From Nocardia carnea (GTDB lineage Bacteria; Actinomycetota; Actinomycetes; Mycobacteriales; Mycobacteriaceae), in the NCBI RefSeq assembly GCF_029868325.1, contig NZ_JARWNW010000192.1, forward strand, positions 1 through 64,000: 64,000 bases of DNA. Direction: 5' to 3'. A program made the translations under genes and the position numbers. Under the pieces are notes generated by a model. The model was not told the origin of the DNA, made no database searches, and saw only the letters and a list, made by a program, of their open reading frames with translations. Of this stretch, positions 26,991 to 34,828 are shown piece by piece. Within the stretch, counting starts at the first letter, position 1, and each line of letters begins with the position of its first letter.

Positions 26991-27253
26991 CGCGGATGCC
27001 GAAATGCTCGTGCTCCGGGGACAGGCTTGGGTCGATTCCGCCATCCGCACATGATCGGGCGATGTCGGGTAGCTCGTCTGGAGGGGTGACCCTCAGCCAA
27101 CACGGAACTCTTATATGGAAGCGACGTAACGATTTTGCTGGTGTCGCTGACATCTGTGTGACGGACGGCGTGCCCGGGATGTTGAGCTGGAGTACGGCGA
27201 GCACTCGGCCGTGCCTGGTTGTTCATGAGTCCAAAATGGCAAGGGATGTGGAT

Positions 27254-27898
27254 ATGGAAACCGATATGCGGCAGCTTCAGGGAAGAGACCTGGATCCGAG
27301 TTACGTGGGTCAGTTCATCCGACGAGCAAAGAACGGATACCACCAGCCCGGGAAGATCCTCGAACTCGTACCGGCACTCGACAGAGGGGTTTTTCTTCTT
27401 GCCGTGAGTTGGATGGAAACGCCGGTGAACGCCGCGACGGTTGAACCTGTGAAGATCGCTCTTTCCTCGCCGGTCGTGGTGATGGACCAGCCAGTGGTGC
27501 GAGCGGTTCCAGGCACGGCAGCAGCGAAGATCGAACTGGGCGAAATCCCTACGGACGTGGCTACAGTCGCGGACACCGGTGAGGTTGTTTCCGACTGGAT
27601 CAAGCTCGCACAGAGCGGAGACTACAAAGATGGGATCACCGAAACGAGAACGGTGCTGGCGCGTGATCTAGGACCGGAGCACCTCGGGAAGATCTTCTAC
27701 AACGGCGATGAAGCTGCGGGAGTGAACTACCCGATCAAGTTTCTCAACTTCCGCGTCATCGAGGAGGGAAATGCTCCTGGGGTCCAAATGTGGCTCCGTC
27801 ATGGCGCTATCGACAGTCGGCCAGCCTACGACAATGAGTGGCACGTTCCATTCGACCGACCGTTTGAGCTGGTCGAGTTGACCCCCTTCTTGGGGTAA
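27254..27898 (+). CDS. Unknown protein with internal duplication
   Basis: ATG at 27254 has AAGGGA 8 nt upstream and is preferred over longer in-frame starts (27236 and further upstream), giving 214 residues. Two related segments can be aligned by eye: RDLDPSYVGQFI near residue 11 and RDLGPEHLGKIFYNGDEA near residue 135, both followed by a hydrophobic strand-rich part, which suggests two copies of one beta-rich domain. No family recognised. It follows the HEPN-motif gene by 260 bp and is followed by a terminator-like hairpin. Confidence 0.65.
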   Translation: METDMRQLQGRDLDPSYVGQFIRRAKNGYHQPGKILELVPALDRGVFLLAVSWMETPVNAATVEPVKIALSSPVVVMDQPVVRAVPGTAAAKIELGEIPTDVATVADTGEVVSDWIKLAQSGDYKDGITETRTVLARDLGPEHLGKIFYNGDEAAGVNYPIKFLNFRVIEEGNAPGVQMWLRHGAIDSRPAYDNEWHVPFDRPFELVELTPFLG

Positions 27899-27927
27899 AA
27901 GGTCCGCAGATCAGCCCCATGACGGCA

Positions 27928-27951
27928 CCACCCACTGGCCCTGGTGGGTGG
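27928..27951 (+). terminator. Hairpin after the duplicated-domain gene
   Basis: CCACCCAC at 27928-27935 pairs with GTGGGTGG at 27944-27951 around an 8-base loop, 30 bp after the stop at 27898. No T-run follows, as is common in GC-rich actinobacteria. Confidence 0.5.
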
Positions 27952-28245
27952 TGGACTGCGCATGCAGGGTGCTGTCTACCCCCTGCCCCATAGGGCCTGC
28001 CTTTCTCACGTAAAGGCTCCGCGGTCAAGGGTGGCGTAGCCATCAGCGGAGCTGACGCCGTAGGCGCCCTTGAGGGTGGAGGGGCGCGGGAACACAATGC
28101 AGGCCACCAGTCAGCAGGGCCACGCGTCCGAAGGTCGCGAAGTCACCCCGCCGGCGTGCCCCGCCGAGAGCCCAGTATCCTTGCCGCGACGCGTATTCGC
28201 GGGAGCTGATGCTCTCCTTCCCAATAGGAAGGAGGTGAGTGTCAC

Positions 28246-28362
28246 GTGGGTAAACGTCGCCGAAGAATGGACACCCTGGCCCGGCAATCCGGAATCAGGG
28301 TGTCCATCAGTTGCCCGGAGTATGTGTGGGTCGTGTTGCTGGTTCTGCTTCTGACTCACTAG
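28246..28362 (+). CDS. 38-residue basic membrane peptide
   Basis: GTG at 28246 is preceded by an almost perfect ribosome site (AAGGAGGTGAG, 28229-28239). The product starts with a basic stretch (VGKRRRRMDTLARQ) and ends with a hydrophobic helix (YVWVVLLVLLLTH), the layout of a small inner-membrane or type I toxin-like peptide. A hairpin follows the stop. Too short for homology judgement by eye; translation is supported by the ribosome site and helix only. Confidence 0.45.
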   Translation: MGKRRRRMDTLARQSGIRVSISCPEYVWVVLLVLLLTH

Positions 28363-28375
28363 TCCGGTCACCTGC

Positions 28376-28410
28376 GAAGGCCGGTCGTTGTTGCCGCAGC
28401 GGCCGGCTTC
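28376..28410 (+). terminator. Hairpin after the 38-residue ORF
   Basis: GAAGGCCGG (28376-28384) and CCGGCTTC (28403-28410) form an imperfect GC-rich stem just after the small ORF. Role as terminator is likely but unproven. Confidence 0.4.
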
Positions 28411-28957
28411 CTCGTTCCAGGTCAAGTTTCCAGCACGATAGTAACTTGGCCATCGGATTGGAAGACTACACGGCAACCCGTGTCGTGTTTCGTTGAGGGC
28501 AGTGCGCCGCGTCTCCGAACAGCGCTGGCGCCACGTCGACCCATAGGGAGCTTGCTCGATCGGCATACACGGTAAGCCGGGTACGACGTGAACCTTGAGT
28601 TCTGGAGTTCTGAACGACTCCGGCTTCGGCAATGAAGTAGGCCGGACAACAGCCGGTTGACCGGGCAGGGCGCGGCCGATTCGTGTGCGACTGCGGGAGG
28701 TAGGCCGGATACGGCTCTCGTCGTGCCCACACTCGGGAGTGCGTCGCAGGCAGGGCCTCACCGAAACTTCGGCGCGGCGAGCGGCTTCACTGGCTTCTGT
28801 CGATCATCGCCGCATGCGATCAAATAGAAGTGCCACGGCTGATACGCGGTTCAGCGCCCTCCGAGGCGTACTTCGACACGCTCAGGGGATCGTGAGCGAG
28901 CCAGCCGATCTCCACAGCCAGTAGCTTGCGAGATTCTCGTGCTGGTTGCCCTATCAA
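28411..28957. other. 550-bp gap without a supported gene
   Basis: Frames on both strands lack ribosome sites, start-proximal bias and any motif. It separates the plus-strand unknown genes from the minus-strand GNAT/XRE pair. Confidence 0.5.
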
Positions 28958-29506
28958 TCACAGCGGCAGTGTGCGAATCAGTACGTCGAAGGTCGGCGCG
29001 CCGTCCCAGCCTGGTCGCAGCACCCCAATCCGGGCCCATCCCCATTTCCGATATCGCGCGTAAGCGTTCTCGTTCGTCGGGTCTACCAGCAGCGTCGCCC
29101 GTCGTTCCCGCCGGCCACCCAACAACACGTCGTGCAGGGCTCGCGCGTGACCTCGGCCAGTGTGCTCACGCACGACCATGATCTCTGACAGCGCAAACGT
29201 CCGCGTCCCGTTTTCCGTCGTGAATTCGGGTTCCTGTTTGTCGAGTCGCAGACCGCTCCACCAGCGGGAACTCTCGTTGAGCGGCCACCCCCACGCCTGC
29301 CCGATCGCCTCACCATCGGAGTACAACACCACCAGATCGAATCCGGCACTGTTCGTGTAGGCGTCGAATCGGCGGGTGGCCGCCTCCAGCGACTCGAATG
29401 GATCACCACTGGCGATGGATTCCGCGTAGGCACGCGCGTACACGTCGAGAACAGTGGCGCGAATCTCGCGAGCACCTGAAGGATCGTACCGCCGAAACTC
29501 AGTCAA
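28958..29506 (-). CDS. GNAT-family N-acetyltransferase
   Basis: 182 residues. The acetyl-CoA-binding motif A is seen as EIMVVREHTGRGHARALHDVLL (Q/RxxGxG/A type, about residues 108-129), followed by motif B with NENAYARYRKWGWARIG. Such proteins acetylate amines of small molecules, antibiotics or protein termini; the acceptor cannot be told. Its ATG lies inside the end of the XRE-TPR gene (8-bp overlap), so the two are one transcript. This pairing, repeated in actinobacteria, suggests the regulator controls the acetyltransferase. Confidence 0.85.
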   Translation of the reverse strand: MTEFRRYDPSGAREIRATVLDVYARAYAESIASGDPFESLEAATRRFDAYTNSAGFDLVVLYSDGEAIGQAWGWPLNESSRWWSGLRLDKQEPEFTTENGTRTFALSEIMVVREHTGRGHARALHDVLLGGRRERRATLLVDPTNENAYARYRKWGWARIGVLRPGWDGAPTFDVLIRTLPL

Positions 29507-30791
29507 CTGTCGAGCCTTTCGTCGTGGTGAGGGCGTCGAACCGCGTTCGGAACTCTTCCCCCTCGGAATCGGCGTCTATCGCGAGCCGGATCGGCTCCAG
29601 CACTCGCAAGGTGCGCGGGGACGCAACCGATTCCTCCAGGACGTCGAGGACCGGCCGCGCAGCGTCAATGGCGCCTGGTATGTCACCGGTGTGGGCCAGC
29701 GCAGCCGCGAACCAGGCGACGGCAAGCGCCGCATTGCGGACACTCGCGGGTTCCGCTGCCGCGACCTCGTACAGCGTCAACGCACGGCCGTGGCTTCCGG
29801 TGTCAGCGTATGCCCGTGCTTCATGGCCACGTACTTCTGCGTGTGTTACGAACCGCAGCCAAGGCGCGCATTCATCGGCCGGCTCGTACTCGGCGGCGGA
29901 GTCCATCTCGCGCCAGGCTGTGGACATTGCGCGCGCAACCCCATGGCGGTCGCCGGCCACACCACAGACGGCTGCTTCCCGAGCGGCGATCAGTGCATGA
30001 ATCCGCCCCGGCGGTCGCCGCCGCACGAGATGACCAGCGCGCTGAAGCAACATATGGGCGTACGAAGGAGAGGCAGCACCAGACCGGGCCAGATGGATGA
30101 TCTGCAGGGCGGCATTCAGTGCCGTGTGGACGGTCAGATCATCGTCGTCGGCCGCGGACGCCAGTGACAGCGCATCGGCGTAACAACGCCGAGCAAGATC
30201 GGTCCGGTCCGCATCATGCGCGAGCCAGCCCGTTTTGACCGCCAACTCCCCCACCGCCGACATCCACGCTCGGCCAGTCTTCTCGTCGAATATTCCGCTG
30301 TGCAGCAGACCCTGGGCCTTTGCCAACGAGTCGATAGCGGTGGGCAGGAGGTTGGCACCACCAGCAATTTGGTCCAACCTACCGAGTTCGGACGTAAAGG
30401 CATTGAGGCGGTCCACATCCGACATACCGATGCGGGACGGATTCCATTGCGGCAACGTCGCGACGGTCAGCGCGGCGGCCTTGCTGAATTCGCGGCGGTT
30501 CACGTCTGCCTCATCCTCTACGCCTCCAAACGGCGAGTATCGCTGTGCTGTGGCCCGCGGGGCGGTTACGGCGAGAGCGAATCGACGCATCTGCTCCGGG
30601 CTCAGCTTGGCGAGCCAACTATCGAGGTCGGCGGCACGTTGCCCGCGCACCGGCCGCGATTCGGTGGCACGTTCCCATTTTCGCACGGTCGCGACAGACC
30701 ACCCGATCTGTTCGGCGAACTGCTCCTGCGTCATCCGCAACGCCGCGTCACGCAGCGCCCGCACCTCGACCCTTGTCCAAACCTCCACGAT
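29499..30791 (-). CDS. XRE-family regulator with TPR-like C-terminal domain
   Basis: GTG at 30791 gives 430 residues starting VIVEVWTRVEVRALRDAALR; longer in-frame starts add a non-conserved stretch. HTH_XRE lies at residues about 10-60 (TQEQFAEQIGWSVATVRKWER). After a linker with REFSKAAALTVATLP, residues 150-420 form Ala-rich helical repeats of TPR type. This architecture is widespread in Streptomyces and Nocardia, where it often accompanies small variable genes. It is divergent from the small three-gene set at 31003-31561, whose promoter it may control. Confidence 0.88.
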   Translation of the reverse strand: MVEVWTRVEVRALRDAALRMTQEQFAEQIGWSVATVRKWERATESRPVRGQRAADLDSWLAKLSPEQMRRFALAVTAPRATAQRYSPFGGVEDEADVNRREFSKAAALTVATLPQWNPSRIGMSDVDRLNAFTSELGRLDQIAGGANLLPTAIDSLAKAQGLLHSGIFDEKTGRAWMSAVGELAVKTGWLAHDADRTDLARRCYADALSLASAADDDDLTVHTALNAALQIIHLARSGAASPSYAHMLLQRAGHLVRRRPPGRIHALIAAREAAVCGVAGDRHGVARAMSTAWREMDSAAEYEPADECAPWLRFVTHAEVRGHEARAYADTGSHGRALTLYEVAAAEPASVRNAALAVAWFAAALAHTGDIPGAIDAARPVLDVLEESVASPRTLRVLEPIRLAIDADSEGEEFRTRFDALTTTKGSTVD

Positions 30792-31002
30792 CACGCGAAA
30801 CCCCCTGTCGCTGCGCACTTGAGCGGAAGCGTATCGGTTCTCTATGACTGCTGTCCCTGGGACCGCGAACACCGGTCGATGAGGCTTGAACCAGCCCCGG
30901 CGCCGGGTCGAACCACCAGGCCGGCCAGCACCTTACGAGGCCGCCGACCACGGATTTCCTCGGCGCCGGGTGCACGCCATGACACCCCACCCAGGAGGCA
31001 CT

Positions 31003-31182
31003 GTGCGCGAACGACCACCTCTGCCCAAGCGACCGGCACGAAACCGGGCAATGGAAGCGACGGTCCGGCTGTTGCGCGACCAATACTGCAGCGATACAGC
31101 AACATTGGAACGAGTGGCGGCCGGGCTCCGCGCCGGTCGCGATGTCCCGGAACCCGCCCCCGACGCCGATATCGCGCCATGA
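31003..31182 (+). CDS. Small unknown protein, first of three overlapping genes
   Basis: GTG at 31003 with AGGAGG 5 nt upstream gives 59 residues. The N-terminus is basic and Pro-rich; a helix follows (ATVRLLRDQYCSDTATLERV) and the end is acidic. The stop overlaps the next start (ATGA). No family recognised. It may help translation of the following gene. Confidence 0.6.
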   Translation: MRERPPLPKRPARNRAMEATVRLLRDQYCSDTATLERVAAGLRAGRDVPEPAPDADIAP

Positions 31183-31481
31183 GCCACTCGATCGCGTTCG
31201 GCTGGATCAACCACGACATCAGCCGAGCACCCGAGACCGACCGCGACCGCGTACACCACCTCGCCGACCGACTCGGCTACCACCTCGTATGGCCCGGCGA
31301 ACACTCGGTGCTACGCGTGGCCGACCAGGCACGCAACGCCGGCGCCGACCTGGTGATCCTGCCGGCACCCGACCACCTCGGCCCGCACGAACTCGACGCC
31401 GTACTGGACGTCTGCGATGTGGAAACCGTGCTACCGCGTCTCAGCTTCCCACGCTGGACCTCCACGCAGGACACACCATGA
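31179..31481 (+). CDS. Unknown protein, serine-recombinase-like fold possible
   Basis: 100 residues, ATGA-coupled on both sides. The order of elements (strand AFGWINHDIS, helix RDRVHHLADRLGYHLVW, strand, helix, strand DLVILPAP, helix) resembles the N-terminal catalytic fold of serine recombinases, but a catalytic Ser in the first loop is not evident, so any link is to a degenerate, non-recombining version. The last two thirds of the gene are duplicated at 34545-34709. Function unknown; the pairing with an XRE-TPR regulator recurs at both copies. Confidence 0.6.
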   Translation: MSHSIAFGWINHDISRAPETDRDRVHHLADRLGYHLVWPGEHSVLRVADQARNAGADLVILPAPDHLGPHELDAVLDVCDVETVLPRLSFPRWTSTQDTP

Positions 31482-31495
31482 GCGCCCTGGTAGTG
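31331..31495 (+). repeat. 165-bp direct repeat, copy 1
   Basis: Matches 34545-34709 in the same orientation with about three mismatches in 165 bp and an offset of 3214 bp. It covers the end of the 100-residue gene and the first codons of the 27-residue gene. Copy 1 is the intact context. Confidence 0.9.
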
Positions 31496-31561
31496 GTCGG
31501 TTTCGCCATCGCGATCGGACTACCGCTGCTGGTGATCGCGGCGACGATCTGGTGGCCCTGA
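31478..31561 (+). CDS. 27-residue membrane peptide
   Basis: ATG at 31478 overlaps the stop of the preceding gene (ATGA). The product (MSALVVVGFAIAIGLPLL then IAATIWWP) is a single hydrophobic helix. It is translationally coupled to an unknown soluble protein, so it may anchor it or be a small membrane effector. The start of this gene is also present, but followed by unrelated sequence, in repeat copy 2. Confidence 0.5.
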   Translation: MSALVVVGFAIAIGLPLLVIAATIWWP

Positions 31562-31787
31562 TCGTCGCATCATGTATGGGCCACCGGCAGCAGCACTCGG
31601 GTGCAACAGTGCAGCCCGCTGCCGGAGGCAGTCACCTCACGCCGCGGGGGCGGTCGGAACCTTCAGCAGATGCCCACCGATGTCCGCCAGCAGCTCCAGC
31701 TTCCCACCCAACGCGGACACATGCGTGGCGAGAGCTTCGAGCGAAGCCCGGCGTCGTAAGCCCCAGTAAGTCGGATTAGGCTGCTCG

Positions 31788-31819
31788 CTATTCCAGGTTT
31801 ACTATAAAACTAGGAATAG
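31788..31819. promoter_or_regulatory. 32-bp inverted repeat upstream of the Fic gene
   Basis: CTATTCC at 31788-31794 is repeated inverted as GGAATAG at 31813-31819, and the inner arms GGTTT/AAAAC also pair, around an A/T-rich centre with a TATAAA-like -10. The site ends 31 bp before the Fic start codon, an arrangement expected for an operator bound by a dimer, possibly the winged-helix end of Fic itself. Confidence 0.6.
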
Positions 31820-31850
31820 TGGCGGTTACATTCCGAGTTTCGGAGGAGCT

Positions 31851-33047
31851 ATGGCAGACGCAGGCTGGCCCCCGCATGAGCGCCGGGTGGTCCCGTGGCA
31901 CCAGCAGTTCAGAGGCGGGACCCGCGACGACCGGACAATGCGAGAAGTCGAGGTCAGCCTCCCTCCATTCATCGCAGACTCCGACGTTCGACTCCCCTCG
32001 CGCCTCTCCGCCGACATGGAAGCAGCGTTACAGGAAATCACCGCACTCGACGCCGAGCACCCAGCCATACTCGGCGCTCTCGGGACTCTACTGCTGCGCA
32101 CCGAGTGCGTTGCCTCATCCCGGATCGAGGAGATCGACGCCGCGGTCGACGACTACGCGCGAGCGCTGCACGGCGTCAAAGCCAACCCATCGGCCACATT
32201 GATGGTCGCCGCGACGACCGCCACCGACGTACTTCTGACCAAGGTCACCACCACCCGGAGAATCGAACTGGCCGACCTGACGGCAGCCCACCGCGAACTC
32301 ATGCGGGACGACCCGACGGACGGCGACTACGCCGGACGCGTCCGCGACATGCAGAACTGGATCGGAGGCAGCAAGTACTCACCACGCGACGCCCTCTACG
32401 TTCCTCCACCGCCGGAAACCGTCGACGAATACCTACAAGACCTCATCCGGTACGCCAACCGGGACGACATCCCCGCGCTGGCCCAAGCCGCGATCGCGCA
32501 TGCCCAGTTCGAATCCATCCACCCGTTCACCGATGGCAACGGCCGCGTAGGTCGAGCGCTCATCAACAGCGTGCTCCGGCGCCGAGCCGTGACGAACACC
32601 GTTGTGGTCCCGCTGGCCTCGGCGCTCGTAGCCCACCGCGACCGCTACTTCGACGATCTATCCGCCTACCGAAGCGGCGACCCGGCACCACTGATGCACT
32701 CGTTCACAGCCGGTTCACGCATCGCTGCCTCTCAATCCCGCAGGACCGCAAGCTATCTGGCCGCCATTCCGGAGCAGTGGCGCGAGTTGACAGGCCCGGT
32801 ACGCAGCCACAGCGCGGCCGCCAAGATCATGGCGTCGTTGATCGCCATGCCCGTCATCACCGCGGAAGACGTCTCGAACCGGCTCCGGCTCAGCACGAGC
32901 AGTGCTTACGCCGCTATCGATCGGCTGCACGAGGCCGGAGTGCTGCGCCCCCTGACGAACCGGAAGAGGGAACAAGTATGGGGTGCCGGTCTCGTCCTCG
33001 ACGAACTGGACGCACTCGGCGCACGAATCAAGAAGGCGGCAACCTGA
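31851..33047 (+). CDS. Fic-family AMPylase with C-terminal winged helix
   Basis: 398 residues; GGAGGAG lies just upstream of ATG. The active-site loop HPFTDGNGR (224-232) is canonical, so AMP transfer to a target hydroxyl is expected. The inhibitory helix motif [S/T]xxxE is present N-terminally as SSRIEE (89-94), making it a self-inhibited class II Fic protein. A DUF4172/Fic_N-like N-terminal part precedes the Fic core, and residues about 335-395 look like a winged HTH (AEDVSNRLRLSTSSAYAAID). The palindromic promoter suggests autoregulation. A conditional toxin or regulator; target unknown. Confidence 0.93.
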   Translation: MADAGWPPHERRVVPWHQQFRGGTRDDRTMREVEVSLPPFIADSDVRLPSRLSADMEAALQEITALDAEHPAILGALGTLLLRTECVASSRIEEIDAAVDDYARALHGVKANPSATLMVAATTATDVLLTKVTTTRRIELADLTAAHRELMRDDPTDGDYAGRVRDMQNWIGGSKYSPRDALYVPPPPETVDEYLQDLIRYANRDDIPALAQAAIAHAQFESIHPFTDGNGRVGRALINSVLRRRAVTNTVVVPLASALVAHRDRYFDDLSAYRSGDPAPLMHSFTAGSRIAASQSRRTASYLAAIPEQWRELTGPVRSHSAAAKIMASLIAMPVITAEDVSNRLRLSTSSAYAAIDRLHEAGVLRPLTNRKREQVWGAGLVLDELDALGARIKKAAT

Positions 33048-33077
33048 GCCGTTGCTTACGCGACACCGGCGAGGTGG

Positions 33078-33099
33078 GCCGGCGCGTGTCGGCGCCGGC
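33078..33099 (+). terminator. Terminator-like hairpin after Fic
   Basis: GCCGGCGC (33078-33085) and GCGCCGGC (33092-33099) form a perfect 8-bp GC stem with a 6-base loop 30 bp after the Fic stop. No T-run. Confidence 0.5.
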
Positions 33100-33158
33100 G
33101 ATGAGAGCGTCTTCTCACACTTCGAATATGCAGCCCTTCGCATCGAGCCGCTAGGATT

Positions 33159-33440
33159 TCACTGCTGACCATCTACGCGACACCATGTCGCGCCAACTCC
33201 TCCGTGCGAGCGTGCAGGCGAAGGTTCGGTGCCCAACTTCTCTACGAACCCGGCTCGCCTGAGCGCCAGGATAAGCGGCCCCCAGATCCGCGGTTCAGGC
33301 AGGTCCTTCCACCCCTCTTCCCGCATCCTGACCTGGATATCGGCGACCATGAACTTCTCCCCCTTCGGTAGCGCCAAGATCAGCTTCCGGGCGGTGTCCA
33401 AGTACATCTCAACGTATGGATCACGCGGCAATCCAGCCAT
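33159..33440 (-). CDS. Small unknown protein
   Basis: 93 residues from ATG at 33440 (an upstream start at 33467 is possible). It contains a helix (VEMYLDTARKLILAL), a hydrophobic helix pair with the look of a winged-helix domain (FMVADIQVRMREEGW then WGPLILALRRAGFVEK) and a Gly/Trp end. The order helix-helix-wing (RAGFVEKLG) suggests a small DNA-binding or replication-associated wHTH protein, but no family was recognised. Its orientation is opposite to that of Fic. Confidence 0.6.
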   Translation of the reverse strand: MAGLPRDPYVEMYLDTARKLILALPKGEKFMVADIQVRMREEGWKDLPEPRIWGPLILALRRAGFVEKLGTEPSPARSHGGVGATWCRVDGQQ

Positions 33441-33972
33441 GCGGCACCCCGATCTACACGCCGTCACACTACCGAAATACTATAACCTCACTGTCGCAAC
33501 ATGTTTCGGGTTCCGCATGCCAACGGCCCGATCGGCGCGCACGAATCCGACCGCGACCGGATATGCCGACTCGCAGATCTGCGCCTCATATGGCCAGCCG
33601 GACCTGCGGCGCAAAGCAAGGTCCATCAGATCCATAGTCGTAATGCCGTTGGGCTGCCTCTCGTGGAGAGGCCACCTTTCGAATCGGGCGAGACACAGCT
33701 ACACAGCTCGAGGACATTGAATAGGCGACCGCGATCGACGTCGCCGTACTCGACGCAGGCCCAGACGAACACGGTCTGATCCTCATGGCGTTGCTCAACC
33801 GCGGCGGGGACGGGTGAGCTGCCGCGGTACATGCCAGGAGACGCCGATCATGACATCTACGGCCAGCGTCTTTGCGACGCCCGAAAACCTGCTGCGTCAA
33901 CTGCAAAACCGCTGCTGCAGTGCGGGTTTTGCGGGATATGCTGGATACCCGGTCTGAGCAAGGAACTCGATA
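33441..33972. other. Gap with a hairpin near its right end
   Basis: About 530 bp with no supported gene. An inverted repeat, GCAAAACC at 33903-33910 and GGTTTTGC at 33925-33932, lies 40 bp before the XRE pseudogene start and could be its operator or a leader hairpin. Confidence 0.5.
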
Positions 33973-34515
33973 ATGGACCAGGATTTCGCGATCTGGGACA
34001 CCCCCGCTGTACGCGGTGCCCTGGCCTCCGGTGACTACGGCGCTGTGGTTCGCGCTATCCGCCGCGCCAACAACCTCACCCTCGCCGACCTCGCCCGGCG
34101 CAGCAACTATTCGATCTCGACGCTGTCCCGGTTGGAGCGGCCAGCAGCCACTCAGCGATGTACGCGTGCTGCGCGCCCTCGCTCTCGCCTTGCACGTTCC
34201 GCCAGAACTGCTCGGATTGGCCGACCCACCGTCATGCACAGTGCGGCTCGCCGAGCACGCCGAGATCAATCCCGCAGCAATTCCGCAAGCCGAAAGCCGC
34301 ACCCCTATTGGTCCGACGTAGCCCGCGCGTTCCACCAGTGGGGCAAACCCGCACAGTGCTACCGGGCGCTGTGGGCTGCCGAACAAGCCGCTCCCGACGA
34401 AGTCCGCTACCGCAAACCCATCCAGAAGATCACCGCAGACCTGCTTCGACACCCGCAGGCTGCGGCGCTGCCGGGCCTACTGGCATTCGCGAAGCGCACC
34501 GGCACGCACACGTAG
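33973..34515 (+). pseudogene. XRE-TPR regulator, frameshifted and shortened
   Basis: The frame starting at 33973 encodes the normal beginning of an actinobacterial XRE regulator (VVRAIRRANNLTLADLARR then STLSRLER) up to about 34141. The continuation QPLSDVRVLRALALALHVPP is found in the next frame (about 34145-34240), then the original frame again carries the end of the TPR domain (DVARAFHQWGKPAQCYRALW to LLAFAKRTGTH). The large middle part of the TPR domain is missing. A frameshift plus an internal deletion make it non-functional, though the HTH part could still be made. Confidence 0.75.
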
Positions 34516-34544
34516 TTGCCCGGCTGATCCACACGCTGCTGCCC

Positions 34545-34709
34545 ACGCAACGCCGGCGCCGACCTGGTGATCCTGCCCGCACCCGACCACCTCGGCCCGC
34601 ACGAACTCGACGCCGTACTGGACATCTGCGATGTGGAAACCGTGCTACCGCGTCTCAGCTTCCCACGCTGGACCTCCACACAGGACACACCATGAGCGCC
34701 CTGGTAGTG
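34545..34709 (+). repeat. 165-bp direct repeat, copy 2
   Basis: Second copy of 31331-31495. It begins 30 bp after the XRE pseudogene and breaks off after the fifth codon of the membrane-peptide gene, where unrelated sequence follows. It has no start codon of its own, so it is a fragment of the 100-residue gene. The repeats enclose the Fic locus. Confidence 0.9.
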
Positions 34710-34828
34710 CCAAACCCGCTGCGTGAATCCCAGCCGCTTCCGCTCCTCGGCAAGCTGGTAGCCCCGCTACGGCAGCACCGCACGCTCCCGCAGTGCCAGC
34801 GCGGTATTGCGATCGACCACGACCTCGC

